Positions 34,759 through 43,328 of a stretch of DNA of 48,397 bases are shown here, in pieces. The position numbers and the translations under genes were made by a program. This DNA is from Propionibacteriales bacterium (GTDB lineage: Bacteria > Actinomycetota > Actinomycetes > Propionibacteriales > Nocardioidaceae): contig WHTJ01000024.1 of the NCBI GenBank assembly GCA_009377795.1, positions 1 to 48,397 of the forward strand, written 5' to 3'. The number at the start of each line of letters is the position of its first letter. Position 1 is the stretch's first letter. The notes beneath the pieces are model-generated. The model did no database searches. It was not told the origin of the DNA and saw only the letters and a program-made list of their open reading frames with translations.

Positions 34759-35862
34759 ATGGGAACAACAAAGATGCCGGGTCAATCGCCGACGGTTTAC
34801 GTTCATATCGGGCTGGCCAAGACCGGTACGACGTACCTGCAGGGACTGATGTGGGGCAACCGCCGACGACTGGACGGTGCCGGCGTGCGGTTGCCCGGTC
34901 AGCGCCGGAAGCAGCACCTGGCCGCCTCGTCGAGCCTGTGTGAGCAGTCGTTCGACCAGGACCTGGCGACGACCGGCCCCGCGGCCTGGGACGCGCTCGC
35001 CGACGAGGCGCGTCGCGCCCCCGCTCGCGTCGTGATCTCCCACGAGACGCTGTCGAGGGCGACCGCGGAGCAGGCCAAGCATGCGCTCGCGTCCCTGGAA
35101 CCGGCCGAGGTGCACCTGATCGTGACCATGCGGGATCTCGCCCGGCAGGTGCCCGCGCTGTGGCAGGAGCGTCTGAAGAACCGCTCGAAGATCCCGTACT
35201 CGCGCTTCCTGAAGCGGATCGCCCGCGGACCGGACCCGTTCTGGCGGGGCCAGGACGTCCTGGACGTTCTCGCCCGGTGGGGCGGTGTGCCCGCAGAGCG
35301 CGTGCACGTGGTCACGGTTCCGCGACCCGGAGCGCCGCGCGGGTTGCTCTGGACGCGCTTCGCGTCCGTGGTCGGCGTTGACCCGGCGATCGCCACCCGG
35401 GAGCCGAAACGAGCCAACGAGTCCCTGAGCGTCGCCGAGGCCGAGCTGCTGCGACGGCTGAACCCCGCACTGCGGAAGGGCACCCACGATCGGGGCACCT
35501 ACTTCCGAGTGGTCAAGCGCCACCTCGCACCCAACGTGCTGGCCGGCATGGCGCCCCAACCGCGGATCACCGTTCCAGAAGAGCACCGGGACTGGATGCG
35601 GGACCGCGCGCGGCTGATGATCGACGGTCTCGCCTCCGGAGGCTTCGATGTCGTCGGCGACCTCGCCGATCTGGAGCCGGACTTCGGCGACGCGGAGTTC
35701 GTCTCACCCGAGAGCCTGTCGGCCGAACAACTCATGGAGCTGGCCGCGCAGTGTGTCACGGCCGTGCTGGTGCAGAACAATCGGCTCCGCGCGTCCGGAC
35801 GCGACAAGTCCCCGGCGCGGCGACTCGCTAAGGTGCGCTCGGAGGCTGTCGAGGAAAGGTAG
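34759..35862 (+). CDS. Sulfotransferase-like protein 1
   Basis: A 367-residue P-loop protein of the sulfotransferase fold. The 5-prime phosphosulfate loop is HIGLAKTGTTYLQ (Lys21 to Thr25). The 3-prime phosphate region is MRDLARQVPALWQERLKN, in which Ala replaces the usual Ser. Other shared family signatures are VISHETLS, HVVTVPRPGAPRGLLWTRFA, the ANESLSVAEAELLRRLN helix and GGFDVVGDLADLEPDFGD. The tail is basic. ATG 34759 has AGGA 9 bases ahead; ATG 34774 is an alternative. First of six same-strand paralogues; the acceptor is unknown, a surface glycan being likely from context. Confidence 0.83.
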   Translation: MGTTKMPGQSPTVYVHIGLAKTGTTYLQGLMWGNRRRLDGAGVRLPGQRRKQHLAASSSLCEQSFDQDLATTGPAAWDALADEARRAPARVVISHETLSRATAEQAKHALASLEPAEVHLIVTMRDLARQVPALWQERLKNRSKIPYSRFLKRIARGPDPFWRGQDVLDVLARWGGVPAERVHVVTVPRPGAPRGLLWTRFASVVGVDPAIATREPKRANESLSVAEAELLRRLNPALRKGTHDRGTYFRVVKRHLAPNVLAGMAPQPRITVPEEHRDWMRDRARLMIDGLASGGFDVVGDLADLEPDFGDAEFVSPESLSAEQLMELAAQCVTAVLVQNNRLRASGRDKSPARRLAKVRSEAVEER

Positions 35863-35867
35863 TACGG

Positions 35868-37028
35868 ATGGCCGGTGCACCGCCCACCGTGTATGTCCAT
35901 ATCGGGCTCGCCAAGACAGGCACGACGTACCTGCAGCAGCTGATGTGGGAGAACCGCGAATCGCTGGCGAAGGCCGGGTTGCTGTATCCCGGCCGGCGCC
36001 GGACCGAGCATTTCCTCGCCGCGGTCGACCTGCGTGCGGATCCCAGTCCGCGCGCACCCGGCAGCCTGCAACCCGGGACGTGGGACGCCCTGGTCGAGGA
36101 GGCCCACTCGGCACCCGATCGGGCGGTGATCTCGCACGAATGGCTGGCCCGGGCGACCACGGCACAGGCTCAGCGGGCGGTCTCCTCCCTGGAGCCGGCC
36201 GAGGTGCATCTGATCGTGACCATGCGGGATCTGGCCCGCCTGCTTCCCGCGTTGTGGCAGGAGCTGGTGAAGAACGGGCGGGTGCTGACGTACGCCGACT
36301 TCCTCGGCAAGCTGTCCCGGGGGCTGGACCACTTCCCGGCCGGACAGAACGTGATGGGCGTCCTGTCCCGCTGGGACGCCGTACCCCCCGAGCGGGTGCA
36401 CGTGGTGACGGTGCCGAGGCCAGGCACCGACCGCGACCTGCTCTGGGAGCGGTTCGCCTTGGTCATGGGCGTCGATCCGGCGGTCGCGACCATTCCCACC
36501 GAGCGTACGAACGACTCGCTGAGCGTGGTGGAGAGCGAGTTGCTGCGCCGGTTGAACCCGGCGCTCAAGAAGCGGTTCGCCGGCCCGGCGTACTACCGAG
36601 TCGTCAAGGACCGCTTCGTGGCCGAGGTGCTGGCGGGCACCTCGCCGCACCCGCGGCTGAAGGTGCCGGTCGAGCACCGGGACTGGATGACCGAGCGCGC
36701 CCAGGAGATGATCGACGGGCTCGCGAGCGGCGGCTTCGACATCGTCGGCGACCTCGCCGACCTGAAGCCCGAGTTCGGTGATCCGGTTGTCGCGGACCCG
36801 GCCGACGTGACCGACCGGCAGCTCTGGGAGCTTGCCGCGCAGTGCCTCGTGACCGTGGTCGGGGACAACCACGACCGTCGACGGAAGGCCGGACGCGCGC
36901 GTCGGCGCCGGGTGCCGAGGGTTGCCCGGCGGCTGCCGCGGAGGGTGGCGCGCCGCCTGCCGCCGGACGTTCGTAGCCGGATGCGCTCGGGGGTACGGCG
37001 CGTGCGCGGCGCGATGAAACCCTCGTGA
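35868..37028 (+). CDS. Sulfotransferase-like protein 2
   Basis: A 386-residue paralogue of the preceding gene, 5 bases downstream, with GAGGAAAGG ahead of ATG 35868. It has HIGLAKTGTTYLQ, VISHEWLA, MRDLARLLPALWQE (Ala at the usual Ser position), TNDSLSVVESELLRRLN and GGFDIVGDLADLKPEFGD. The last 50 residues are extraordinarily rich in Arg (about half), including RVARRLPRRVARRLP. This would make a basic arm suited to acidic lipids or anionic polymers. Confidence 0.83.
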   Translation: MAGAPPTVYVHIGLAKTGTTYLQQLMWENRESLAKAGLLYPGRRRTEHFLAAVDLRADPSPRAPGSLQPGTWDALVEEAHSAPDRAVISHEWLARATTAQAQRAVSSLEPAEVHLIVTMRDLARLLPALWQELVKNGRVLTYADFLGKLSRGLDHFPAGQNVMGVLSRWDAVPPERVHVVTVPRPGTDRDLLWERFALVMGVDPAVATIPTERTNDSLSVVESELLRRLNPALKKRFAGPAYYRVVKDRFVAEVLAGTSPHPRLKVPVEHRDWMTERAQEMIDGLASGGFDIVGDLADLKPEFGDPVVADPADVTDRQLWELAAQCLVTVVGDNHDRRRKAGRARRRRVPRVARRLPRRVARRLPPDVRSRMRSGVRRVRGAMKPS

Positions 37029-37095
37029 GTTGAAACGCTCGGATATCGATCTAACATGCCTACGAGGAACCGATTGCCAGCTCAGGGGATCTCTC

Positions 37096-38181
37096 ATGAA
37101 ACGAGAGGGGCACACGCGTCGTCTCTGGATTCATATCGGCGCACCGAAAACGGGTACGACCTACCTGCAGGATTTGATCTGGAGGAACAAACCGCGCCTG
37201 GCCGCGGCCGGCGTGTACTGCCCGGGAGCCAAGCAGGCGCACCATCACCGCGCCGCGCTCGACCTGCGCCAGGCCGACGACCACGGCGCCCGCCGCCCGA
37301 ACGCGCCCGGCTCGTGGGACCGGCTGTCCGAGGAGGTCGCGGCCGGGTCCGGCGACTGCGTCATCACCTCCGAGCTGCTGGCGTGGACGCCGCGCAGGCG
37401 CACCGGCCGGGCGTTCGCGTCCTTTCCGGGGCATCAGGTCCATGTCGTGTTCACCATGCGGGACTTCGTCCGCCAGATCCCGGCGGTGTGGCAGGAGTGG
37501 GTCAAGAACCGCGGGGTGACGACGTACGAGGAGTTCGTCGAGGGTGCGTTGCGCGGTGCGGAGAACGACCGGATACACCGGCGTATGTGGCGGGCTCAGG
37601 ACCCCCGCCGGGTCCTCCGTGCCTGGGGCACGGCGATCCCCCCGGAGCAGGTGCACGTGATCACGGTCCCGCCCGCGGGCGCGCCTCCGGACGCCCTCTG
37701 GCAGCGCTTCTGTCGCGTGCTCGGCGTCGACCCGGCGGCCTTCGACACCTCGATCGAGCGGGCGAACGAGGGGCTCAACTTCCAGGAGACCGAGTTCCTC
37801 CGGCGGATCAACCTCGCGATCCCGGACCGCGTGAGCTGGGCGACGTACAACCAGATGATCAAGACCGGGATCGCACGCCACGTGCTCGGCCGCGGCGGCG
37901 CGCGGATCGCGCTTCCACCCCAGTACCTACCCGCGGTGAGGACCCGCACCGAGGAGGCCACGGCGTTCCTGCGCGAGCAGGGGTACGACGTCGTCGGCGA
38001 CCTGGCCGACCTGGACCCGCCGGCCGGTGCCGCGTCGGCATCGCAGGACGAGCCGGAGGAGCAGCTGACCCAGCTGCTGGACGAGTCGGCCGCCGCGGTG
38101 GCTCGGCTGGTGGACGAGGTCCAGCGCAGCTGGGACGACGCCGGCGCCCTGCGAGCCGGGTTGGAGGAGCTGCGCCCGTGA
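37096..38181 (+). CDS. Sulfotransferase-like protein 3
   Basis: A 361-residue member of a second subgroup with HIGAPKTGTTYLQ, HHHRAALDLRQ, VITSELLAW (Ser-Glu in place of His-Glu), MRDFVRQIPAVWQE, ANEGLNFQETEFLRRIN and GYDVVGDLADLDPP. The C-terminus lacks the Arg arm and instead forms an acidic coiled-coil-like helix (DESAAAVARLVDEVQRSW). ATG 37096 with AGGGG upstream gives the best start, although the frame is open back to 37030. Confidence 0.82.
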   Translation: MKREGHTRRLWIHIGAPKTGTTYLQDLIWRNKPRLAAAGVYCPGAKQAHHHRAALDLRQADDHGARRPNAPGSWDRLSEEVAAGSGDCVITSELLAWTPRRRTGRAFASFPGHQVHVVFTMRDFVRQIPAVWQEWVKNRGVTTYEEFVEGALRGAENDRIHRRMWRAQDPRRVLRAWGTAIPPEQVHVITVPPAGAPPDALWQRFCRVLGVDPAAFDTSIERANEGLNFQETEFLRRINLAIPDRVSWATYNQMIKTGIARHVLGRGGARIALPPQYLPAVRTRTEEATAFLREQGYDVVGDLADLDPPAGAASASQDEPEEQLTQLLDESAAAVARLVDEVQRSWDDAGALRAGLEELRP

Positions 38182-38237
38182 CGGTGTCTGATCGTGTCCG
38201 GCGGACCGCGCGGGCCCGCGGCATCTAGGATGTCTCG

Positions 38238-40643
38238 ATGGCCAGCTCAGCCGAGGCTCCGCGGTACGACGGGAAGGCGCGCCGGATCTGGATTCACGTC
38301 GGCGCGCCGAAGACCGGGACGACGTTCCTCCAGGGCGTGCTGGGCAAGAACCGGCGCAAACTGGCGGAGGCCGGCCTGCTCTATCCCGGTATCGGAGGAG
38401 CCGACCATCACAACGCGGCGCTCGATCTACGGGGCGTCTCGTTCGGCACCGTTCTGGACCCGAATGTGCGTGGCGGCTGGCGGCGTTTCGTCCGAGAGGT
38501 CAGCGAGTGGCGTCAGGACGTCGTCTTCTCCTCGGAGCTGTTGGCCTGGGCAGCACCCCAGCACGTCAACCAGGCGTTCGAGGTGTTCTCCGATCACGAG
38601 ATCCACCTGATCTTCACCATGCGCGACCTGGTGCGCCAGCTTCCCGCGGTGTGGCAGGAGTCGATCCGGAACCGCGGCCGGTTGACCTACGAGGAGTTCC
38701 TCGAGAGGGCGCTGACGCCCCGGGACGAGTCGGACGCCGGCCCGGGAGGCATGTGGTGGGGCCAGGACCCGCGGCTTGGCTTGGCGGTGTGGGCCGAGGA
38801 GCTGCCGCCGGAACGGGTCCACGTGGTCACCCTCCCGCCGTCCGGCGCGCCCCCGGACACCCTGTGGCGGCGGTTCTGCGAGGTGATCGACGTCGACCCG
38901 GCCGCCTACGACACCCGGATCGACGAGGCCAACGAGGGCCTCGGCCCGGCCGAGACCGAGCTGCTGAGGCAGCTCAACGCCGCGATCCCGGACGGCGTGA
39001 CCTGGCCGACGTACAACCACTTGGTCAAGGCCGGCGTCACCCCGAACGCACTGGCCGGACGCGGGGAGAAGGTACGGCTGCCGCCGGACAGCCTCCCGAA
39101 GGTCAAGGCCCGCACCGATGACATCGTCGGCCACCTGCGGGAGCGGGGGTTCGACGTCGTCGGCGATCTCGCGGACCTGGAACCTCCGGACGGCGGTTCC
39201 CCACGCCCGCGCCCGGATCCCCAGCAGCAGCTGGACCGGGTGATCGAGGGTACGGCGGCCGCGATGGGCGAGCTGGTGCGCCGGGTGCAGCAGGCGCGCG
39301 ACGAGGCGGCCGCTGTGCGGCAGGAGCTCGAGCGGATCCGGGATGAATCGACGGACGCGCAGTCGAGCGAGTGGGCCGAGTACCACGACTCCGAGGACCC
39401 GGACGCGCTGCGCGCGAGGTTCCCGGGCCACCCAACCCGGTCGGTGTTCGAGCCGCGTTACGATCCGGGCGCGGGACGGCATGCCGTGTTCCTCGTCCTC
39501 GGCGCACCAAAGACCGGCCTCGGTGTCGGTGGGGAGGTGCTGTGGGCATCCCGGGACGCGCTGGCCCGGCAGGGGGTTCGGCTCGCTGGCCGCGGCGCCC
39601 ACGACCAGTTCCTGGCCACCTGGGACGTACGCGACCTGATGTTCGGTCCGGAGCCGAAGGCGGCAGTGGGTGCGTGGGAGTCTTTGGCCGCCCAGGTCCG
39701 CGGCGAGCCGGGCACCTGGGTCATCGCGCACGAGCTGTTCTCCCAGGCACTGGCCAAGCAGGCACGTAGTGCCGTGGAGTCGTTGGCCCCCGCCGAGGTA
39801 CACCTCGTCTTCCTCGCCCCGAGCGTGGACCGGCAGGTTCCCGCCGAGTGGCTGGAACAGCTGCGGCTGGGCAGTAGGCAGCCGTACACGGAGTTCGTCT
39901 CCGCGATCCTGGACGACGCCGATCGGTCTCCGCACATGTCGGTCTTCTGGTCCATGCAGGACCCGTTCGACGTGCTCGACCGGTGGGGCGAGACCGTACA
40001 CCCCGAGCACGTCCACCTGGTCACCGTCCCGCACGCCGGCGTGGAGACCCGCTCGCACACGTGGGAGCGGCTGGGTGCCGTGTTCGGCGTCGATCCGGAC
40101 GAGGTGGGGTTCGAGGAGGAGAGCCGGGACGATCCGGGCGCCCTGGAGGCCGAGGTCGTACGCCGGCTCAACGTCGTGCTCCGTGATCGGGAGTGGGCGA
40201 TGGCCGGCGGTCGCCACGAGCTGGGCACGACCACGGCGGCGTACAACGAGGTGGTCCGCGACCTGGTCGTCGACGACCTGTTGGCCGCTCACCAGGAGGG
40301 CGCCGGGGTGCCGTTCCCGGCCGAGCTGGAGTCGTGGGCGATCCGGCGTGCACAGGGGATCGCCGAGGCAGCGGCCGGTCGAGGCTGGGACGTCGTCGGT
40401 GACCTCGCGGACCTGCTGCCGGCGGTGGACCTCGGCCAGGTACGCCGTCCGCTCCCGGGCGAGTCGGAGAGCGACACCGTCCGGGCGGCCATGGAGGCGC
40501 TCGCCGCGGTCACCGGCCACATCGCCGCCCGGCGTGAGCGCAGGTTGGTCCACCGGCTCAAGGCGGCGGCGGTGAAGACCGCGAACAAGACCGAGGCCAC
40601 GCGCGCGTTGCGTCGCCGGGTAGGACGCTGGCGCCGCAACTAG
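38238..40643 (+). CDS. Tandem two-domain sulfotransferase-like protein
   Basis: An 801-residue protein with two full sulfotransferase-like domains. Domain 1 (about 15-320) is close to protein 3: HVGAPKTGTTFLQ, DHHNAALDLRG, VFSSELLAW, MRDLVRQLPAVWQE. A coiled-coil linker (about 330-375) follows. Domain 2 (about 410-745) keeps the fold markers WVIAHELFS, RQVPAEWLEQL, HLVTVPHAG and GWDVVGDLADLLP. Its P-loop reads GAPKTGLGVG, losing both Thr residues, and the Arg of the 3-prime site is replaced by Pro (LAPSVDRQ). Domain 1 is presumably catalytic and domain 2 pseudo-enzymatic. TAGGAT ends 6 bases before ATG 38238, suggesting a leaderless start. Confidence 0.83.
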   Translation: MASSAEAPRYDGKARRIWIHVGAPKTGTTFLQGVLGKNRRKLAEAGLLYPGIGGADHHNAALDLRGVSFGTVLDPNVRGGWRRFVREVSEWRQDVVFSSELLAWAAPQHVNQAFEVFSDHEIHLIFTMRDLVRQLPAVWQESIRNRGRLTYEEFLERALTPRDESDAGPGGMWWGQDPRLGLAVWAEELPPERVHVVTLPPSGAPPDTLWRRFCEVIDVDPAAYDTRIDEANEGLGPAETELLRQLNAAIPDGVTWPTYNHLVKAGVTPNALAGRGEKVRLPPDSLPKVKARTDDIVGHLRERGFDVVGDLADLEPPDGGSPRPRPDPQQQLDRVIEGTAAAMGELVRRVQQARDEAAAVRQELERIRDESTDAQSSEWAEYHDSEDPDALRARFPGHPTRSVFEPRYDPGAGRHAVFLVLGAPKTGLGVGGEVLWASRDALARQGVRLAGRGAHDQFLATWDVRDLMFGPEPKAAVGAWESLAAQVRGEPGTWVIAHELFSQALAKQARSAVESLAPAEVHLVFLAPSVDRQVPAEWLEQLRLGSRQPYTEFVSAILDDADRSPHMSVFWSMQDPFDVLDRWGETVHPEHVHLVTVPHAGVETRSHTWERLGAVFGVDPDEVGFEEESRDDPGALEAEVVRRLNVVLRDREWAMAGGRHELGTTTAAYNEVVRDLVVDDLLAAHQEGAGVPFPAELESWAIRRAQGIAEAAAGRGWDVVGDLADLLPAVDLGQVRRPLPGESESDTVRAAMEALAAVTGHIAARRERRLVHRLKAAAVKTANKTEATRALRRRVGRWRRN

Positions 40644-40704
40644 CCACGGGATTTCGCGGTGGCAGCTCAGTGGCGGCTCGGCCGGTCCAGTGAATGGTTG
40701 TCGA

Positions 40705-40765
40705 AGCTCTGTAGCTGTTACATCGCGCGTAACAACGGAACAGGGGACGTGACGTCTACAGAGCT
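40705..40765. promoter_or_regulatory. Nested inverted repeats before sulfotransferase 5
   Basis: AGCTCTGTAG (40705-40714) and CTACAGAGCT (40756-40765) are perfect 10-bp arms 41 bp apart. Inside, TGTTAC (40716-40721) and GTAACA (40729-40734) form a second pair. The element lies in the 237-bp gap before the gene at 40881. The nearest promoter candidate is TATGGT near 40840 with TTGCTT 19 bp upstream of it. Confidence 0.5.
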
Positions 40766-40880
40766 CCGCGGGCCTTTCTCGTGTGCCCTCCCGCCGAGCC
40801 TGGTCGCAGGCGCTTGCTTCGGCGCCGTGACGGGCGACTATGGTGTCTCGCGCAAGAGCACGGAAAGGAATCGGGACTTC

Positions 40881-42140
40881 ATGCCGAGCCATGGGCCCAC
40901 GGTCTATCTCCACATAGGTCTTCCCAAGACCGGTACGACCCATCTGCAGAGTCTCGCCTGGCGTAACCAAAAGAAGCTGAAGGAAGCGGGCGTCGTCTAT
41001 CCGGGTCGCATGGCGCTCCACTTCCTTGCCTCGAACGATCTACGCGGCAGGGCGTTCGTCGGCGACCCGACGACCCTGCGGCCCGGTTCCTGGGATGCGA
41101 TCTCGTCGAAGGCGCGCTCGGCGCCGGATCGTGCGCTGGTGTCGCACGAAACACTGGGCTGGGCCCGCACCGAGGACGCCAAGCGGGCCATGGACTCGCT
41201 GGCGCCGGCGACGGTGCACCTGATCGTGACCGTACGCGATCTCGCCCGCCAGGTCCCTGCCGTCTGGCAGGAGCGGCTGAAGAACGGATCGACGGAGACG
41301 TATTCCACGTTCCTCAAGGCGATCTCGTCTCGTCCGGACATCAAGAGCCATCGGCGCTTCTGGCACAGCCAGGATGTCGTGGAGACCCTTTCCCGGTGGT
41401 CGATCCCCCCGCCCGAGCGCGTGCATGTGATCACCGTTCCGCCGTCCGGCTCGTCGCCCGACCTGCTGTGGGAGCGGTTCGCGTCGGTGCTCGGCGTCGA
41501 TCCGGGTGTGGCCACGAGTCCCGCGCCGCGCAACAACACCAGCCTGGGGGTCGCGGAGGCCGAGCTGCTCAGGAGGATGAACCCCATCCTGCGGGAGGGG
41601 GCGGGTAGCCAGTCGGCGTACTCGCGCGTGGTCAAGGGTCATTTCGTGGGCAACATCCTGGCCGGTTCGGACGAGGACGACCGGATCGGCATACCCCCCG
41701 AGTACCGCGACTGGGTGGTCGAGCGCGGCCAGGAGATGATCGACGGCCTCGCGCGCGGAGGTTTCGACATCGTCGGCGACCTGGCCGAGCTGAAGTCCAC
41801 CTTCCCCGACACGGAGTTCGCGGCGCCCGGCGACGTGACCCAGGCCCGGCTGCTGAAGGTCGCCGCCGAATGCGTGGCGGCCCAGGCGATGGAGACCGAC
41901 CGGCTTCGCGGGCAGGCGAAGACCCGGGGTAAGTCGCACAGTCGGCGTATGCCGGAGGCTCGCCCGCACCCGGGAGCGCCCGTGCCAGCACGACCTACGC
42001 CGGCAGCCCGGGCGGAGATCCTGGCCGCGAAGGCGCGGAGGCTGGCTGCGAAGGCGCGGACGCGGGCCGGGCGAGTACGCCGCCGGCTGGCGCTGCGCAC
42101 CCGGCTGCGTCAGCTGAACGCCGTACTCCGGCGTCGTTGA
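40881..42140 (+). CDS. Sulfotransferase-like protein 5
   Basis: A 419-residue paralogue of proteins 1 and 2 with HIGLPKTGTTHLQ, LVSHETLGW, VRDLARQVPAVWQERLKN, NNTSLGVAEAELLRRMN and GGFDIVGDLAELKSTFPD. The C-terminal 70 residues are very basic (AAKARRLAAKARTRAGRVRRR), resembling a histone-like or membrane-binding arm. The frame is open far upstream, but ATG 40881 with GGAAAGGAA about 10 bases ahead yields the family N-terminus. The stop codon lies in a 15-bp tandem repeat shared with the ribosome site of the next gene. Confidence 0.83.
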   Translation: MPSHGPTVYLHIGLPKTGTTHLQSLAWRNQKKLKEAGVVYPGRMALHFLASNDLRGRAFVGDPTTLRPGSWDAISSKARSAPDRALVSHETLGWARTEDAKRAMDSLAPATVHLIVTVRDLARQVPAVWQERLKNGSTETYSTFLKAISSRPDIKSHRRFWHSQDVVETLSRWSIPPPERVHVITVPPSGSSPDLLWERFASVLGVDPGVATSPAPRNNTSLGVAEAELLRRMNPILREGAGSQSAYSRVVKGHFVGNILAGSDEDDRIGIPPEYRDWVVERGQEMIDGLARGGFDIVGDLAELKSTFPDTEFAAPGDVTQARLLKVAAECVAAQAMETDRLRGQAKTRGKSHSRRMPEARPHPGAPVPARPTPAARAEILAAKARRLAAKARTRAGRVRRRLALRTRLRQLNAVLRRR

Positions 42141-42168
42141 CCGAGCCGATCAGGACCGAGCCGATCAG
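42139..42168 (+). repeat. Perfect 15-bp tandem duplication at a gene junction
   Basis: GACCGAGCCGATCAG occurs at 42139-42153 and again at 42154-42168 with no gap. The first copy begins within the stop codon of the gene ending at 42140, and the second runs into the AGGG ribosome site of the next start at 42172. Confidence 0.9.
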
Positions 42169-42171
42169 GGA

Positions 42172-43308
42172 ATGAGGATGCCTCTCAGAAGTCGGCCGAC
42201 GGTCTATCTCCACATCGGCCTGATCAAGACGGGGACCACCTATCTCCAGGGTGTGGTCTGGGCGAACGCCCAGCGGCTGGAGCCGGCCGGCCTGCGGTAC
42301 CCCGGTCACGGTATCGATCACTTCCACGCCTCGATCGACCTGCGCGACCAGCCGTTCCTCGGTGATCCCGCCACCCATCGTCCGAGCGCGTGGAACCGGG
42401 TCGCCGGGGAGGCCCGGTCCGCGCCGGATCGGGCGTTGATCTCGCACGAGACGTTCTCCCGTGCGACGCCGGAGCAGGTGCAGCGGGCGGTCTCGTCGCT
42501 CGCGCCGGCCGAGGTGCACCTCATCCTGACGCTTCGTGACCTGGGTCGGCAGGTCCCGGCGGTGTGGCAGGAGCGAATCAAGAACCGATCGGAGGAGTCC
42601 TATGCGCGCTTTCTCCGGGACATCACCGGCCGACCGCGCAAGCGGGGGGTGGTGCACTTCTGGCAGGGCCAGGATGTGCTGGACGTCCTCCGGCGCTGGG
42701 ATGCGATCCCACCCGAGCGGGTGCATGTGGTCACGGTCCCTTCGGCCGACTCACCCCGCGAGCTGTTGTGGGAGCGGTTCGCCTCCGTTCTCGGAGTCGA
42801 TCCCGGGCTCGCCCGTACAGCGCCGCCGCGCAGCAACGTGTCCCTCGGTGTCGAGGAGGCGGAGCTGCTTCGCCGGATCAACCCGTACCTGCGCGAGAGT
42901 GTCGGCAGCTGGTTGCGGTACGAGCGCGCGGTCAAGACCCGATTCGCGAACGACATGCTGGCCGGGTTGGCGTCCGAACCCCGGCTGGTCGTTCCGGACG
43001 AGTATCAACCGTGGCTGACCGAGCGTGCCCGAGCGATGATCGACGGTCTCAGCGACGGCGGGTTCGACATCGTCGGGGACATCGCCGACCTGGAACCAGA
43101 CTTCGGCGACCAGCCGTTCGCTGCGCCGTCGGACGTCTCCCCAGAGCGTCTTCTGGAGCTCGCGGGACGATGCGTCGCCGAGCTGATCGCGGAGAACGAC
43201 GCGCTTCAGCGCACCCTCGACCGGACTCCGCGTGCCCAGATGCAGAAGGCCGGCCGCCGACTCCGGCGCCGGGTCGACGCCGCGTTGGGGTTCTCCCGAC
43301 GTCCCTGA
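42172..43308 (+). CDS. Sulfotransferase-like protein 6
   Basis: A 378-residue paralogue of proteins 1, 2 and 5: HIGLIKTGTTYLQ, LISHETFS, LRDLGRQVPAVWQERIKN, SNVSLGVEEAELLRRIN and GGFDIVGDIADLEPDFGD. The C-terminus is Arg-rich (GRRLRRRVDAALGFSRR). It starts 31 bases after its upstream neighbour; ATG 42172 or 42178 are both possible. It is the last plus-strand member and converges on the next gene with a 20-bp gap. Confidence 0.83.
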   Translation: MRMPLRSRPTVYLHIGLIKTGTTYLQGVVWANAQRLEPAGLRYPGHGIDHFHASIDLRDQPFLGDPATHRPSAWNRVAGEARSAPDRALISHETFSRATPEQVQRAVSSLAPAEVHLILTLRDLGRQVPAVWQERIKNRSEESYARFLRDITGRPRKRGVVHFWQGQDVLDVLRRWDAIPPERVHVVTVPSADSPRELLWERFASVLGVDPGLARTAPPRSNVSLGVEEAELLRRINPYLRESVGSWLRYERAVKTRFANDMLAGLASEPRLVVPDEYQPWLTERARAMIDGLSDGGFDIVGDIADLEPDFGDQPFAAPSDVSPERLLELAGRCVAELIAENDALQRTLDRTPRAQMQKAGRRLRRRVDAALGFSRRP

Positions 43309-43328
43309 CTCAATCTCGGCGCGAGGGG

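Noticed and set aside
38427-41021. An 864-codon open frame antisense to the two-domain sulfotransferase
   Set aside because: Same low-information composition as other shadow frames; it also crosses the non-coding gap at 40644-40880.
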